This document shows positions 21,266 through 31,380 of a DNA stretch of 64,000 nt, in pieces (position 1 is the stretch's first letter; each line of letters begins with the position of its first letter). Position numbers and translations under genes: made by a program. The notes under the pieces are model-generated. The model was not told the origin of the DNA, ran no database searches, and worked only from the letters and a program-made list of their open reading frames with translations. The DNA comes from Fragilaria radians (lineage: Eukaryota; Bacillariophyta; Fragilariophyceae; Fragilariales; Fragilariaceae), in contig CAAAJI010000010.1 of NCBI GenBank assembly GCA_900642245.1, positions 239,149 through 303,148 of the forward strand, read 5' to 3'.

Positions 21266-22936
21266 ATGCCATCCAATGAGACTAGTCCTTTATTCCATCA
21301 ACAACGTCCAAGCTTTGAACAGCGCGAAGATTCTCGTAAAAAGTTTATATTTCATTTCGTGAGTGTAATAAGCGTCACAATTCTCATCTTTTGTATCACA
21401 AAGACAACGAATGTCCGATCCTCGATGATAAACAGTTCTACGTATAGTGTCTCTCGACTAGGAAATGCAGTTGCGGAAAAGCGTATGAAAATGCGTCATC
21501 ATCATCTTGCCAATCCTCCATCGCCTGAAATACGATGTGAATGGGTAATTGATCAATTTGCAGAGAAAGATGGACCCGATCCCAATGCGACTCTCTTGAA
21601 GGACACTTATTTGGCACAAAGTGTCGATTTCAATGTGTTTTATCGAGCCACTGCTCATATCTTTTGGAAAGATTTTAGTAATGCATGGGGAAATCTACCT
21701 CGTCTGCTTTTAGACCAAGAGATTGAGCTTCCGGGCAAAATACCTCTTACTTTCAAATCAACCTGGACTTGGGTTACTGGAGATCAACACCTGTCGAACT
21801 TTGGAGCCTGGAAGAATCGTAATGGCGAAGTCGTATTTGGAGTGAATGACTTTGATGAGGCAGCAATCTATGATTTTCACATCGACGTACTTCGCATTGC
21901 TGTTTCGATTTGCAATCATGCCCTTACGAATAAATTTACCAGCGACGACACCAGTGACGTCTTAAGGACTTTTACTCACTCTTACGTAGACTCTGTCTTG
22001 GAGTATATTGGTAATGAGAAGGAACTACTGTTCGAGCTAACGCCGAAAACTTCGTACGGGAAATTACAACAGTTTCTGAAGAAAGTACAAAAAAGTAATT
22101 CTGCCTCCAAGCAACTAAAGAAGTTTACCGATATAAATGAAACAACAGGTCTTCGCTATTTTATTAAGGGTAAAATTGGCAGCCCTCACAATTATACTCA
22201 CTTGGTTGCGCTCCCATCAGTATTGGAGGATAAAATCCGAGCTGAGTTCACCTCCACTCGCTATGGTGCTTCCATGATGAAACTGGGGTGGAATGTTCAT
22301 CAATGGGATGATGACTACTTCACAGTACTTGACGTTGCAGGACGGGTTGGTTCTGGTATTGGATCGTATGGCGTGTCTAGATTCTACGTGCTTTTAAAAG
22401 GCAGGGATGGCCTCTTAGATGCTGACAACGATGGAACAGCTGTCATTCTGGATGTCAAGTACGAACCAAAATCTGCCGTTTGGCGCATCCTTAGTACCAA
22501 TGACGCCGCGTGGTACAATGTCATGTTTTCCAATCCGGCACAACAGGCCGCGGAAGGTCAACGCCATCTTACGTCCTATACAGATCCCTTCACGGGATGG
22601 ATCTTGATCCCAGATGACCAGGGGATTCTTCTACCCTATAGTGTCCGACAGCGATCTCCTTGGAAAACTAGCTTTGATCTCAATTCCCTCACAGATTTGA
22701 GGGATTATTTAGACTTTGTTGCCCAGGTAGCTCAAGCAACTGCCACATCTCATGTCAGAGGCTCAGTGGCGAAGGCTCCAGCGCAATTTAAGCACGTAAT
22801 TGAATCTATCATGTCAGATAAGTCGATTCGAAATGAATGGAGTTATGTAGTTGAGCGCATTGCCAAAGCGTACCATCAACAGGTAATACTAGACTTCAAT
22901 TGTTTCAAGGACTTTGTGGAAACAAAGTATTCCTAA
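21266..22936 (+). CDS. DUF2252 family protein with N-terminal membrane anchor
   Basis: 556-residue intronless protein. One hydrophobic helix near the N-terminus (about residues 29-45, FHFVSVISVTILIFCI) suggests a signal anchor. The body matches DUF2252, a kinase-like-fold family best known from bacteria: FYRATAHIFWKDF, then GDQHLSNFGAW (about 172-182) and FGVNDFDEA (about 193-201), the family's two conserved acidic/His motifs, followed by FHIDVLRIAVS. The motifs resemble the catalytic and metal-binding segments of aminoglycoside-phosphotransferase-like folds, but no activity is established that I know of. An alternative first exon is not evident. Function unknown. Confidence 0.75.
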   Translation: MPSNETSPLFHQQRPSFEQREDSRKKFIFHFVSVISVTILIFCITKTTNVRSSMINSSTYSVSRLGNAVAEKRMKMRHHHLANPPSPEIRCEWVIDQFAEKDGPDPNATLLKDTYLAQSVDFNVFYRATAHIFWKDFSNAWGNLPRLLLDQEIELPGKIPLTFKSTWTWVTGDQHLSNFGAWKNRNGEVVFGVNDFDEAAIYDFHIDVLRIAVSICNHALTNKFTSDDTSDVLRTFTHSYVDSVLEYIGNEKELLFELTPKTSYGKLQQFLKKVQKSNSASKQLKKFTDINETTGLRYFIKGKIGSPHNYTHLVALPSVLEDKIRAEFTSTRYGASMMKLGWNVHQWDDDYFTVLDVAGRVGSGIGSYGVSRFYVLLKGRDGLLDADNDGTAVILDVKYEPKSAVWRILSTNDAAWYNVMFSNPAQQAAEGQRHLTSYTDPFTGWILIPDDQGILLPYSVRQRSPWKTSFDLNSLTDLRDYLDFVAQVAQATATSHVRGSVAKAPAQFKHVIESIMSDKSIRNEWSYVVERIAKAYHQQVILDFNCFKDFVETKYS

Positions 22937-23167
22937 AAATATGCAGCTAAAGAAAATAAAATCTTGAATTGAGTTAAATACTTTACAAATCCAAAGAAAG
23001 CTTAACCTGATTTTCTTCTGATATTTTCTTCTGTTCCTAGTATGGAGGGTTTTGCAAGAAGATACGTGACATGGGGATAACCCCCTTGACTTCGGGATTA
23101 CAAGGGAAATCGCAAATAGAAGCATGGAACACTCGAAGATTTTTCCATTTTCCACTTGAACTTGAAT

Positions 23168-24238
23168 TTACTTGCCTGCATACGATACTCCGTTCCATTC
23201 TTGGATAACATCTTGTACTTCGGAAAGACTAGAAAGGGTATGATGTGCAGTGACAGATCCACGGGGACCATTTAGATTGAATCGGATGCGACAGGAAATC
23301 ATTCCTAATTCCTTAGCACGTCTCAAGTAGGCATCACGATTTGAAACCACCATACACGCTTGAGGTTCCATCGCAACTTGTTGCAATAAGGAATCCAAGT
23401 AATCGGATTCATTTGTTCCTTCCCGAATTACTGTATGGAACTGTATTTGAGGTGGCATTTGTTGAAGAAAATTGTTCCGGTCGTCATCGATCTGTGTACA
23501 CGATGGGAGGAGTGCCAAATTAAGACTGCGTGAGGTAATGTATTGTAAGACGGATGCCGTTCCATTCCGAGCTATCCAACTATTGGATGGAGGACGATTA
23601 ATTTCTTGGCGGATAGCGATGGCACGTGCAGCGTTATGTGCCACACCATCACCTTTGAGTGAGGAACGTTCAGCCTTGGCAAGATCCAAAGCAGCTACAC
23701 TATCTCCGTGGACACGAGTTCGTAATCGAGCTGCGTACTTATCACGAATATCAGTGAGAGGTATATTTGAGATTGGAGTCTTTTCAGTTGGGTGGATAGG
23801 TGGAGATGGTGCGGCTAACAACGTGGCCATATTGTCTTTATCAACATGTTTCGACCCGATAAAACCTCCCAACTGCACTTTCACTAAATTTGCAATTTCT
23901 TGTATTCGGCTGACATCAGGAGTAATTGGCTTGTTCGAGATTTCTTGTTTAGCTTGAGTAAAATTCCTTTCGTGTTGGGAGAAGTTTTCCTCACTGCCAT
24001 CTTCTCCTTTTGCTAAGATTTGGAAATCAAATGCTACACATCTAAGGCGGCAATTTTTCGAAAAGTCTATTCGAAGTGAGTTAGGAGAAGTTGAAGAAGG
24101 CATACCACCTAAATCCAGCATACGGCTGATACTTTGTGATGATATCCGAGTTACTCTCATTTTGCAATTTTGTTGCTGAGTATCTGAAAATATGACGAGT
24201 AGTACTAATGCTAATGAAAAAAACATGACAGTTACCAT
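23168..24238 (-). CDS. Secreted or anchored HAD-like protein of unknown function
   Basis: About 356 residues from the ATG at 24238; a longer open frame to 24265 lacks an ATG start. The N-terminus is a signal peptide or anchor (MVTVMFFSLALVLLVIFSD). A RCVAFDFQI strand resembles HAD motif I with the second Asp replaced by Gln, and the C-terminal VVSNRDAYLRRAKELGM followed by NGPRGSVT resembles the HAD motif IV neighbourhood and cap-return region. The middle is Ser/Pro-rich. If HAD-related, it is probably catalytically impaired. It shares a 130-bp divergent promoter with the adenylyltransferase at 24369. I do not recognise a precise family. Confidence 0.5.
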   Translation of the reverse strand: MVTVMFFSLALVLLVIFSDTQQQNCKMRVTRISSQSISRMLDLGGMPSSTSPNSLRIDFSKNCRLRCVAFDFQILAKGEDGSEENFSQHERNFTQAKQEISNKPITPDVSRIQEIANLVKVQLGGFIGSKHVDKDNMATLLAAPSPPIHPTEKTPISNIPLTDIRDKYAARLRTRVHGDSVAALDLAKAERSSLKGDGVAHNAARAIAIRQEINRPPSNSWIARNGTASVLQYITSRSLNLALLPSCTQIDDDRNNFLQQMPPQIQFHTVIREGTNESDYLDSLLQQVAMEPQACMVVSNRDAYLRRAKELGMISCRIRFNLNGPRGSVTAHHTLSSLSEVQDVIQEWNGVSYAGK

Positions 24239-24368
24239 GGAGAACTTGTTACTGACACTACCCAAAAGGTAGAGTATATAGTCTATTATTATTTTAGTGA
24301 GTGAAACGTCGACAAACCTCTCTAGATATCACATTAACATCTTCGTTTCCGACTACGATTGAACGTCC
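24239..24368. promoter_or_regulatory. Shared divergent promoter
   Basis: 130 bp between the start codons of two oppositely transcribed genes (HAD-like protein and phosphopantetheine adenylyltransferase). The short distance implies a bidirectional promoter; I see no recognisable element beyond AT-rich sequence near 24280-24295. Confidence 0.45.
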
Positions 24369-25793
24369 ATGACTGTTATTGGTATTTTTCGACTTACTGC
24401 TTTCATTTTCCTTCAGTGCATTCCAAAAATTAGTGGCTTCCTAGTTTCCAAGCCATATAGTATCTACAAGATTTCTCACGCGATAGATATCCATACTCGA
24501 CAATTCAAATTAGAGCATTTCAAGAGATCAAATGTTGTAAGGCCATGGATGTTATCTAGTTGCTATTCCTCAACGTCAACCTCATTGGCTGGGACAAAAA
24601 GGATTTTTAACCACGGACTTGCAATTCTTCGCATGCCATCGTCATCAGCTGACAGAATTGCAAACGAAGCTATTTTGGAAACTGCGTTACAACACACAAA
24701 CACTCTGAGTGTAGTATTGAGATCGAAAGACGAGAGCCCTTCGCTTCCTGCATTACGACGCTACGTTGGAGAAGTATATTCCATGTTATGGGATTGTACC
24801 ATTAATGGAAAAGGGTTACTCATCGAAGAGAACTCGATAAACTCAACAGGATTACCTAATGTTGTTGTTTATGCACCTAACTTGCCCAATGCAGCTCCAG
24901 AAAGTTGGATCTGTCATCGTAGCGATTTGGATATGGTGTGTTCACATGACAGCCTTTGTGGTTGGTTCTCGCCAGCAGCATCCGGTCGGGGGAAGATATT
25001 TGCACAAGAAATGGGACGTGGATGGGGTGGACTTGATGATCATGTCGCTGCTCTTAACGAAGATCGGAAACGAAAAAAACTTCCGCCAGTACATGCTCTC
25101 CATGTGAATCCATGGCCAAAGGGCGCTTGTGAGCACTTCCAATCAGAACATCCTGTCACTTTTCTTGATGATGATATCCTTACTCGCACGCAAGGAGGGA
25201 TGGAAGAAATTGATGAACAAGGAGAAGAAGATTACGTGAATATGAACAATGCCGACGTTGTCAGCGCTCCAACATCTGCTGGCTTATTGCTCGGGGGAGC
25301 ACGCATCGATTCACAATCGTTGTATCCAAATGTTTGCGTCGGAGGCACATTCGATGGGATGCATTATGGGCATAGGAAATTGCTCACTTTGGCAGTATCT
25401 TCAGTCTTGCCGCAGACTGGTCGCCTTTTGGTTGGAATTACCGTTGACGAAATGCTGCAGAACAAGCAATTGGCACACTTAATCCCACCATTAGAAGAAC
25501 GTTTAGCCGGAGTCCGAGATTTTCTCTATCGCTTAGCACCTGGTATGAAGAATCGTATTCAAATCGTACCCATTCGTGATGCTTACGGACCACCTGGGTC
25601 GAAAGAAGAGGCCGATCAATTCGATGCCTTGGTTCTTAGTCATGAAACATTAGAGAATGGATATTTACTCAATCAACACCGAATCCATAATCTCGGATTA
25701 AAGCCTTTAGTCCTACTTTGTACTCGACGAACCGAAGCCTATGGCATGAGCAGTACAGCCTTACGAAAACGAAGAACTTCCAAAAGTCGATAG
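24369..25793 (+). CDS. Phosphopantetheine adenylyltransferase (eukaryotic PPAT/COASY type)
   Basis: Fourth step of coenzyme A synthesis: ATP plus 4'-phosphopantetheine gives dephospho-CoA. 474 residues. The catalytic nucleotidyltransferase domain is C-terminal: VCVGGTFDGMHYGH (about 321-334) holds the HxGH motif; LVGITVDEML, AYGPPGS and LVLSHETLENG follow in the order seen in human COASY; MSSTALRKR corresponds to the ISS/T-xR element. There is no dephospho-CoA kinase domain, so this is PPAT only. The N-terminus is a hydrophobic leader followed by ISGFLVS, which could be a diatom ASAFAP-like plastid signal with Phe after the cleavage site; that is a tentative reading. Residues 60-310 are of unknown role. 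Confidence 0.85.
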   Translation: MTVIGIFRLTAFIFLQCIPKISGFLVSKPYSIYKISHAIDIHTRQFKLEHFKRSNVVRPWMLSSCYSSTSTSLAGTKRIFNHGLAILRMPSSSADRIANEAILETALQHTNTLSVVLRSKDESPSLPALRRYVGEVYSMLWDCTINGKGLLIEENSINSTGLPNVVVYAPNLPNAAPESWICHRSDLDMVCSHDSLCGWFSPAASGRGKIFAQEMGRGWGGLDDHVAALNEDRKRKKLPPVHALHVNPWPKGACEHFQSEHPVTFLDDDILTRTQGGMEEIDEQGEEDYVNMNNADVVSAPTSAGLLLGGARIDSQSLYPNVCVGGTFDGMHYGHRKLLTLAVSSVLPQTGRLLVGITVDEMLQNKQLAHLIPPLEERLAGVRDFLYRLAPGMKNRIQIVPIRDAYGPPGSKEEADQFDALVLSHETLENGYLLNQHRIHNLGLKPLVLLCTRRTEAYGMSSTALRKRRTSKSR

Positions 25794-26542
25794 TGCACAC
25801 TTCGTAAGGTCAAAGGAAGCTAGCAAAAAATCTGAGTGTTGTTCGAAGAAGAAATATTCTAATTTCTGATCACCTTCCTACAGTTTGCAACATCTCAAGA
25901 TCGTCCTGAACTTTGGACTCAGTAAATACTTATATTAACATTATTTTATTGATTAACTAATGATATTGCCGTTAGATAATAATTGATTCTGAAGTAGAAG
26001 AATTGTTATTCTGACGAATCAAAAAGCTTTTCGCTGTTTCAACAATTGCTTTCTCGCATTGTGTTGCAACAACAACGATGTGCAAGTGAATGGAATTCAT
26101 TCTGTTTTTCCTGTCATTTTATAAGACATTGTAACGTCATTTATGTACCATGGAGGCATATTGTAAGTGACAATGAAACACTCAAGAGTTGTATGTTTTG
26201 GACTAAATACCAACTTCTTGATATATTCATCAGGTTATAACAGAAAGAAATTCATAATGACGCTGTTGATCAATAGGGAAAATATTTGCTGAATTTTAAT
26301 TTCAAATCAATAAATGTAGAATTCGAAGGCTATTGTTGCTCACTTCATTATGAATGGCAAGATCTGCAGCATGTAAAGACAATGATAGAGTTGGATCAAT
26401 ATGCCCTTAATGCTGAATAATGCTACCAAATATTAATGACTTGAAAGCAAAGCAAAGCGAATCAATATGATATTTTGTTCTCTGACTCCATTCAGGTATA
26501 CGTAATATATTAGATATGTCACAAATCAGAGTTTGCACAGGA
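25794..26542. other. Intergenic, convergent 3' ends
   Basis: Space between the PPAT and zinc-finger gene stops. AT-rich; no supported gene. Confidence 0.4.
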
Positions 26543-28960
26543 TTATAATCCCAACTGCAAACGTCGTAGATTATTAACTTTTGACACCTCCAACATTTGA
26601 TGAAGAGTTTTTCGTGCGTCACCGAGGAGTTCGATCAACTCGCTCAATTCTTTACCGACTGCAGCAGCGGCGTGATAATCATTCTCAAGATTCATATCGC
26701 CGCAATGCTCTTCAGATACAGCTCTCTCAGCAGCTTTTTTTCTCGCCTTTTCGAGGACGCTCTCTTTCTTTTGTTGCCTTCTTCTCTCTGCTCTGCTTCT
26801 TCGCGACATAACTTTTCTTGCACAACAGTGACACATAAAGCCTTCGTCTGCTTCGGGCTCCTTTATAATAATCTTTGTTAAAATACAGGTTAAGTGTACA
26901 GCGTTGGAACAAAAATCGCATAAATAAAGTTCTCCACCTTCTCTACAAATAAGGCACTCATCAGGATAATCCCCATTGTAACGCTGTATTGAAGGATATC
27001 TACCACTTTTAACCTCGTCGATCAAAACTTGGATGTCCACAATGGGGATAGGGGGGACTGGATGAGGATTTACAACTGGTGGTTGGCTTGATTCATTATT
27101 GAGAAGATTCGCTCCGTCGGCTTCAAGCTCCTGTTCAGCATTCCGCTTTTTTCTTCTCTTTGCAGAAGGAGGTTCCTCATTTATGCCGTCAGACGATTGT
27201 GAAGTCACCTTTGGTTTCCTGAACCCCAAAGATTTGAAAACAGACTTGTACATCGCACTCCTGATTTCTTCCAATGCTTTCTTACGAATTTTTTCTCTTA
27301 AGTTATTCAAAGTATTATCCAGTTCTCTTACGCGTAATTCAATATTGGCTGAATCGCCTTTTTCCATAACATTTGGCGCCTTCACAACTGCAGGTAGCGA
27401 AAATCCCAGACATTGCCAAACTTGGGGATAGATCGACCGATCCGCTTCCCGTCTTTTTTGAAGCCTGTGATGACGGGCAGTGTTTCGACTTAAATGGCGA
27501 TCCAATCGAGCTTGAGCTGCTTCAATCACATCCTGACGCTGAGTTGCATGACTTTGCGCCTTCTTTGTACAGACAATTTCCTGCAAATGATATCCAAATC
27601 CATCTCTAGATGTAAACTTGACTCCACAGTCAGGGCAAACATAAACTTCTGCGGTCTTGTTGTAAACCTTTGCGAGATCTGAACGACGAAGATACAGAGT
27701 GATTCTTTCGCTACAGTGGAATGACAGCTTCGAATTCACTGATGGCCTATCAAGAGAAAAGAAATGATTTCTCTCGTCAGGAATAAGCTTACAAACAACT
27801 ATACGATCGGGGAAAGCATCTGGAGCTAGAACAGGATTTTGCTGAATGCGAGGTTCATACGTAGGAGGTTTCTCATAAGCAGAGGGACATTCATTAGTAC
27901 CGAAATAGGCTTTCCAAACTGTTGGACCGCGGACATCCCTGAGATCATAAGCACGGCGCAATCGATTTCGACGTAAGCGATGATAGTATGCAATGTCGAG
28001 GTATTGCCTGCGCCGATAAGCCATAATTTTATCCTTATAGTTGCAGTAGGTCTTGAATTTAGCTTTGAAATCTTGGGGATAAACATATTTTGGAGTCTCG
28101 CGGTTATCAGTCATAACTTCGACGATGCCAAATTTAGTTATATATTGTGACCCTGATTTCAGTGTGGGGAAAGCAGACTTATTGGGAAGGGCTGCAACTG
28201 GATTATCAGAACAAACACTATTATCTGTGTATAATCTAAGTGGGTCGATTGCATAAAAATGTGTTTCCAAGTCTTTAACTTACTGACATGATATTCCTTT
28301 CCAAGAGAGCTTGTAAATACCTTATTACATTTGGGACATGTGCGATCCTTTTCCTGACCACGGAAACGAGATTTTGCTTTTCTCTTGACACCAGAGGAAG
28401 GTTTAGGCGAAGAAACCTTTTTCATTGATTCGGGTAAATCATCTTTGCGGCAAACGTAATTATCTGATTCGAAAAATTGGATTAGAGGATTTAATCTGCT
28501 TGCACAGATAATAGCTTTTTCCAAGAGGCTTACCAATATGATACTTTAATGCGGTTATACTTGCGACCACCTTCTGGCAGTGTGGACAAGATAGATGACT
28601 ATCTGAGATTCGTTCCCTCTCTGTATTTGTTTCTACGCGTTTGAACTTTTTTCTATTTGATTGCTTCCGGAGTTTTCGTTTCTTTGCTTTCACATCTTTT
28701 TCCAAATGATCATCATCACTAGATAAATCTGATTTCTTAGAAAACGAACAGTCACTATCGGCCTCTCTTGATATGACAACACCTTGTCCCTTCTTGATAG
28801 AAAGCTTCATTTGCTTTAGAGGCCTTTTGGCAACTTTTTGTTTACTTATAGTTTCTTTATTTTGGTCAAGAGATCCCCTATTCTTTAATTGACGTGTCAT
28901 CGCAACGCTCACTCCCATTTCTTTTTCTTCATCTTTTGCCCTGACATTTCTTCTTCTCAA
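26543..28960 (-). CDS. Zinc-finger and PHD-finger nuclear protein (5' end lost in gap)
   Basis: Three visible exons: from the gap to 28534, 28463-28284 and 28224-26543. Introns are 28533-28464 (70 nt) and 28283-28225 (59 nt), both phase 1 with GTAAG donors. Three fingers share a C-x2-C...YHv.nn.vC pattern: CPHCQKVVASITALKYHI with DNYVC, CPKCNKVFTSSLGKEYHV with NNSVC, and CPDCGVKFTSRDGFGYHL with EIVC. A PHD finger follows (CLICREGGELYLCDFCSNAVHLTC, ending CHCC). Lys/Arg-rich segments look like nuclear localisation signals. A PHD finger normally reads histone H3 tails, so a chromatin or transcription role is inferred. The start is uncertain: the frame is open into the N gap. Confidence 0.8.
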
Positions 28961-29392
28961 NNNNNNNNNNNNNNNNNNNNNNNNNNNNNNNNNNNNNNNN
29001 NNNNNNNNNNNNNNNNNNNNNNNNNNNNNNNNNNNNNNNNNNNNNNNNNNNNNNNNNNNNNNNNNNNNNNNNNNNNNNNNNNNNNNNNNNNNNNNNNNNN
29101 NNNNNNNNNNNNNNNNNNNNNNNNNNNNNNNNNNNNNNNNNNNNNNNNNNNNNNNNNNNNNNNNNNNNNNNNNNNNNNNNNNNNNNNNNNNNNNNNNNNN
29201 NNNNNNNNNNNNNNNNNNNNNNNNNNNNNNNNNNNNNNNNNNNNNNNNNNNNNNNNNNNNNNNNNNNNNNNNNNNNNNNNNNNNNNNNNNNNNNNNNNNN
29301 NNNNNNNNNNNNNNNNNNNNNNNNNNNNNNNNNNNNNNNNNNNNNNNNNNNNNNNNNNNNNNNNNNNNNNNNNNNNNNNNNNNNNNNNNNNN
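28961..29392. other. Assembly gap (432 N)
   Basis: Run of N between the zinc-finger gene and an 18-bp minisatellite. The array at the right edge suggests that the repeat itself broke the assembly. Confidence 0.99.
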
Positions 29393-29517
29393 TTTCGTTG
29401 TAGCAAAGCATTTCGTTGTAGCAAAGCATTTCGTTGTAGCAAAGCATTTTGTTGTAGCAAAGCATTTCGTTGTAGCAAAGCATTTTGTTGTAGCAAAGCA
29501 TTTCGTTGTAGCAATTA
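29393..29517. repeat. 18-bp minisatellite (TTTCGTTGTAGCAAAGCA)
   Basis: About seven tandem copies of an 18-bp unit starting at the gap edge, differing only by C/T at the fourth base (TTTCG or TTTTG). The unit length is a multiple of three, so the array is open in several frames (FRCSKA on plus, LLQRNA on minus). It could in principle extend the zinc-finger protein's N-terminus, but nothing shows that it is translated. Confidence 0.9.
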
Positions 29518-30758
29518 AATTTAAGTCCTCATTTCAATGAATTTAAGTCCGCGACTTTTGCCATCCGTTTTTAGCTGCGGCCATTAATATAAATAATGAA
29601 TAAGAAAATGAAATTTAAGTCGACACTCCCAAATGCGTCTGCATGTGAATTAAGCGAGCGTCTACTATTTTATAAGCAATAAATCCTGTTCATACCATTT
29701 CTGAGATGTCAGGTGACAATCTTTAGCACTATGTGATGACAAAATGCTGTAGTCCTTTTGGTTGGTAGCTTTCTTTGTCAAATCGTTCAAGCATTTGAGT
29801 GTCTTGATCAAACTATGAATTTCCTTGTTGATTGTAGCTTTTGATGAATACAACATTCCATCACTGCTATGTTAAAACTCTTCAACGATTGAAATTGTAA
29901 TTGTGTTGTTGAAACTTTTCTAAAATTTCACCCAAGCGGAGTATAGGTGGTGTAAGTTTGTTGAAAATAATTGTGAAATATATCTGTACTCTAATCTACA
30001 ATCCCAGAAGATAATACTTTAAGGTTCTAGTTTTAAGCACTTCAAATACAATCTAGAAAGAGATTAAATCATGAGATAGCTTTGTACCAACATTTGGAGG
30101 TGTCTAGTATGATAAAGACATCAGATAATTATTACATTTAAAACAACAAAAACTGAAAATGATTATGGATGTTGCTTTTTGTTTCAAGTTTTGGATTCTA
30201 CTAATCAAAGGACTCTAAAGTTTAGTAAGTCACATGTGCTTTACGAACGTTTACGTTATCTTAGTATGTTACTCAAAATAAAGAGCAGTCAAGATGATGC
30301 GCCAGTATAGCTTGGATACAAAAGTTGATTTGAAATAAAATAAAATATTATCATAATGAATGTCAAGACTCCGATCCTTAACAAATAAATAAAACATTAA
30401 TGTCTTCACCTTTTATATTAACATGTACTATCAATTTTGGACACCTCTAACTAGTAGCCTATCACTTTTACATCAGAAGTCAGTGAGTGGTAAAGACTGC
30501 CTTTTCCTTCTGTCAATCTTTTAGAATTGAGTATAAAGTTTAAATTGTGCCCAATTCATGTCTTGAGCCAAGATATCTGGCGACCCACATTGGTCACTCT
30601 GCTAAATTTCTACACCTGACACTACACGATTTACTGCAAAATTGTTTAACGATTCTTTTCACATTCGACTGTTTTTTCCGTTACTTTTTCCAACTCACAT
30701 GTTAAATCTTGAGATTTAAGTTGGCTTCCATTTCATTTTCCATTGCGTAATATAAATC
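29518..30758. other. Intergenic
   Basis: AT-rich sequence with no coding signal I can support; its right end is the promoter of the securin-like gene. Confidence 0.4.
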
Positions 30759-31337
30759 ATGTTAAGCTCAAGGCCTCAAACAATTCTATACTCAGAGCCG
30801 AATTCCTCAGAGAATGGCGCAAATGTTGCGAGTATAAAGGCTGTGAAGACTCCGTCGACTCGTCGTCGTGTCTTTGGTGACATTTCCAATCGTAAAACTT
30901 CAACAAATATCATTCAAACAAAACGAGGCAGTAATACGATACCCTCCTCTATAAAGCAACAGCAAAAGGTCTCGTATGTCCCGAGGAACACGCCCTTTGA
31001 GGAGCAAGATTGCGCAGGCAACACACCTAAGACAGCTTTCAAATGCTTACATATCCCACCTGTTGATGATGTCGAGCTGCCTTGTGGTAGATCATTTAAT
31101 CCCTTCGACTATGAAGCTGACGAAATTGACATCTCCATCGATTTGGAATCGCCACCAAGTCATAGTCATAAGAGACTTAGCCCTCAATCTTGGAGAATTC
31201 GTGCTCTAAATCTAGACGAATGCTGGCGAACAACGAGTATCATAGATTGGAAATCAAAATGTGATGCAAGCATCGACTTATCACTGGAGGACGAAGTTGA
31301 TGCTTTAGGAATGATGTTCAACGACATTTCTTTATAA
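30759..31337 (+). CDS. Securin-like protein with D-box (candidate separase inhibitor)
   Basis: 192-residue, mostly disordered protein. The N-terminal half is basic and contains KTPSTRRRVFGDISNRK: a D-box of the form RxxFxxxxN (APC/C degron) next to a TP phosphosite; a second TP pair follows (NTPFEEQ, NTPKT). The acidic C-terminal half contains GRSFNPFDYEADEID, close to the vertebrate securin separase-binding segment FNPLDFESFD. A basic, degron-bearing N-terminus followed by an acidic separase-binding C-terminus is the securin layout, and securins are otherwise too divergent for standard searches. An alternative is another small cell-cycle APC/C substrate (plant PANS/UVI4-like). Function is inferred from motifs only. 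Confidence 0.5.
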   Translation: MLSSRPQTILYSEPNSSENGANVASIKAVKTPSTRRRVFGDISNRKTSTNIIQTKRGSNTIPSSIKQQQKVSYVPRNTPFEEQDCAGNTPKTAFKCLHIPPVDDVELPCGRSFNPFDYEADEIDISIDLESPPSHSHKRLSPQSWRIRALNLDECWRTTSIIDWKSKCDASIDLSLEDEVDALGMMFNDISL

Positions 31338-31380
31338 AACTCAGAAAGGAAAGCATCTAATTGATCGAGATAAATGGACA

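Noticed and set aside
20654..21362. Plus-strand open stretches upstream of the DUF2252 gene, one with STPSERVFSDICTDLLG
   Set aside because: Weak copia-like wording in one short segment only; no catalytic block, and it overlaps the start of a solid gene in another frame.
28889..29518. Long open frames spanning the N gap on both strands
   Set aside because: They exist only because N bases translate as unknown; the flanking minisatellite is open in several frames by its length of 18.
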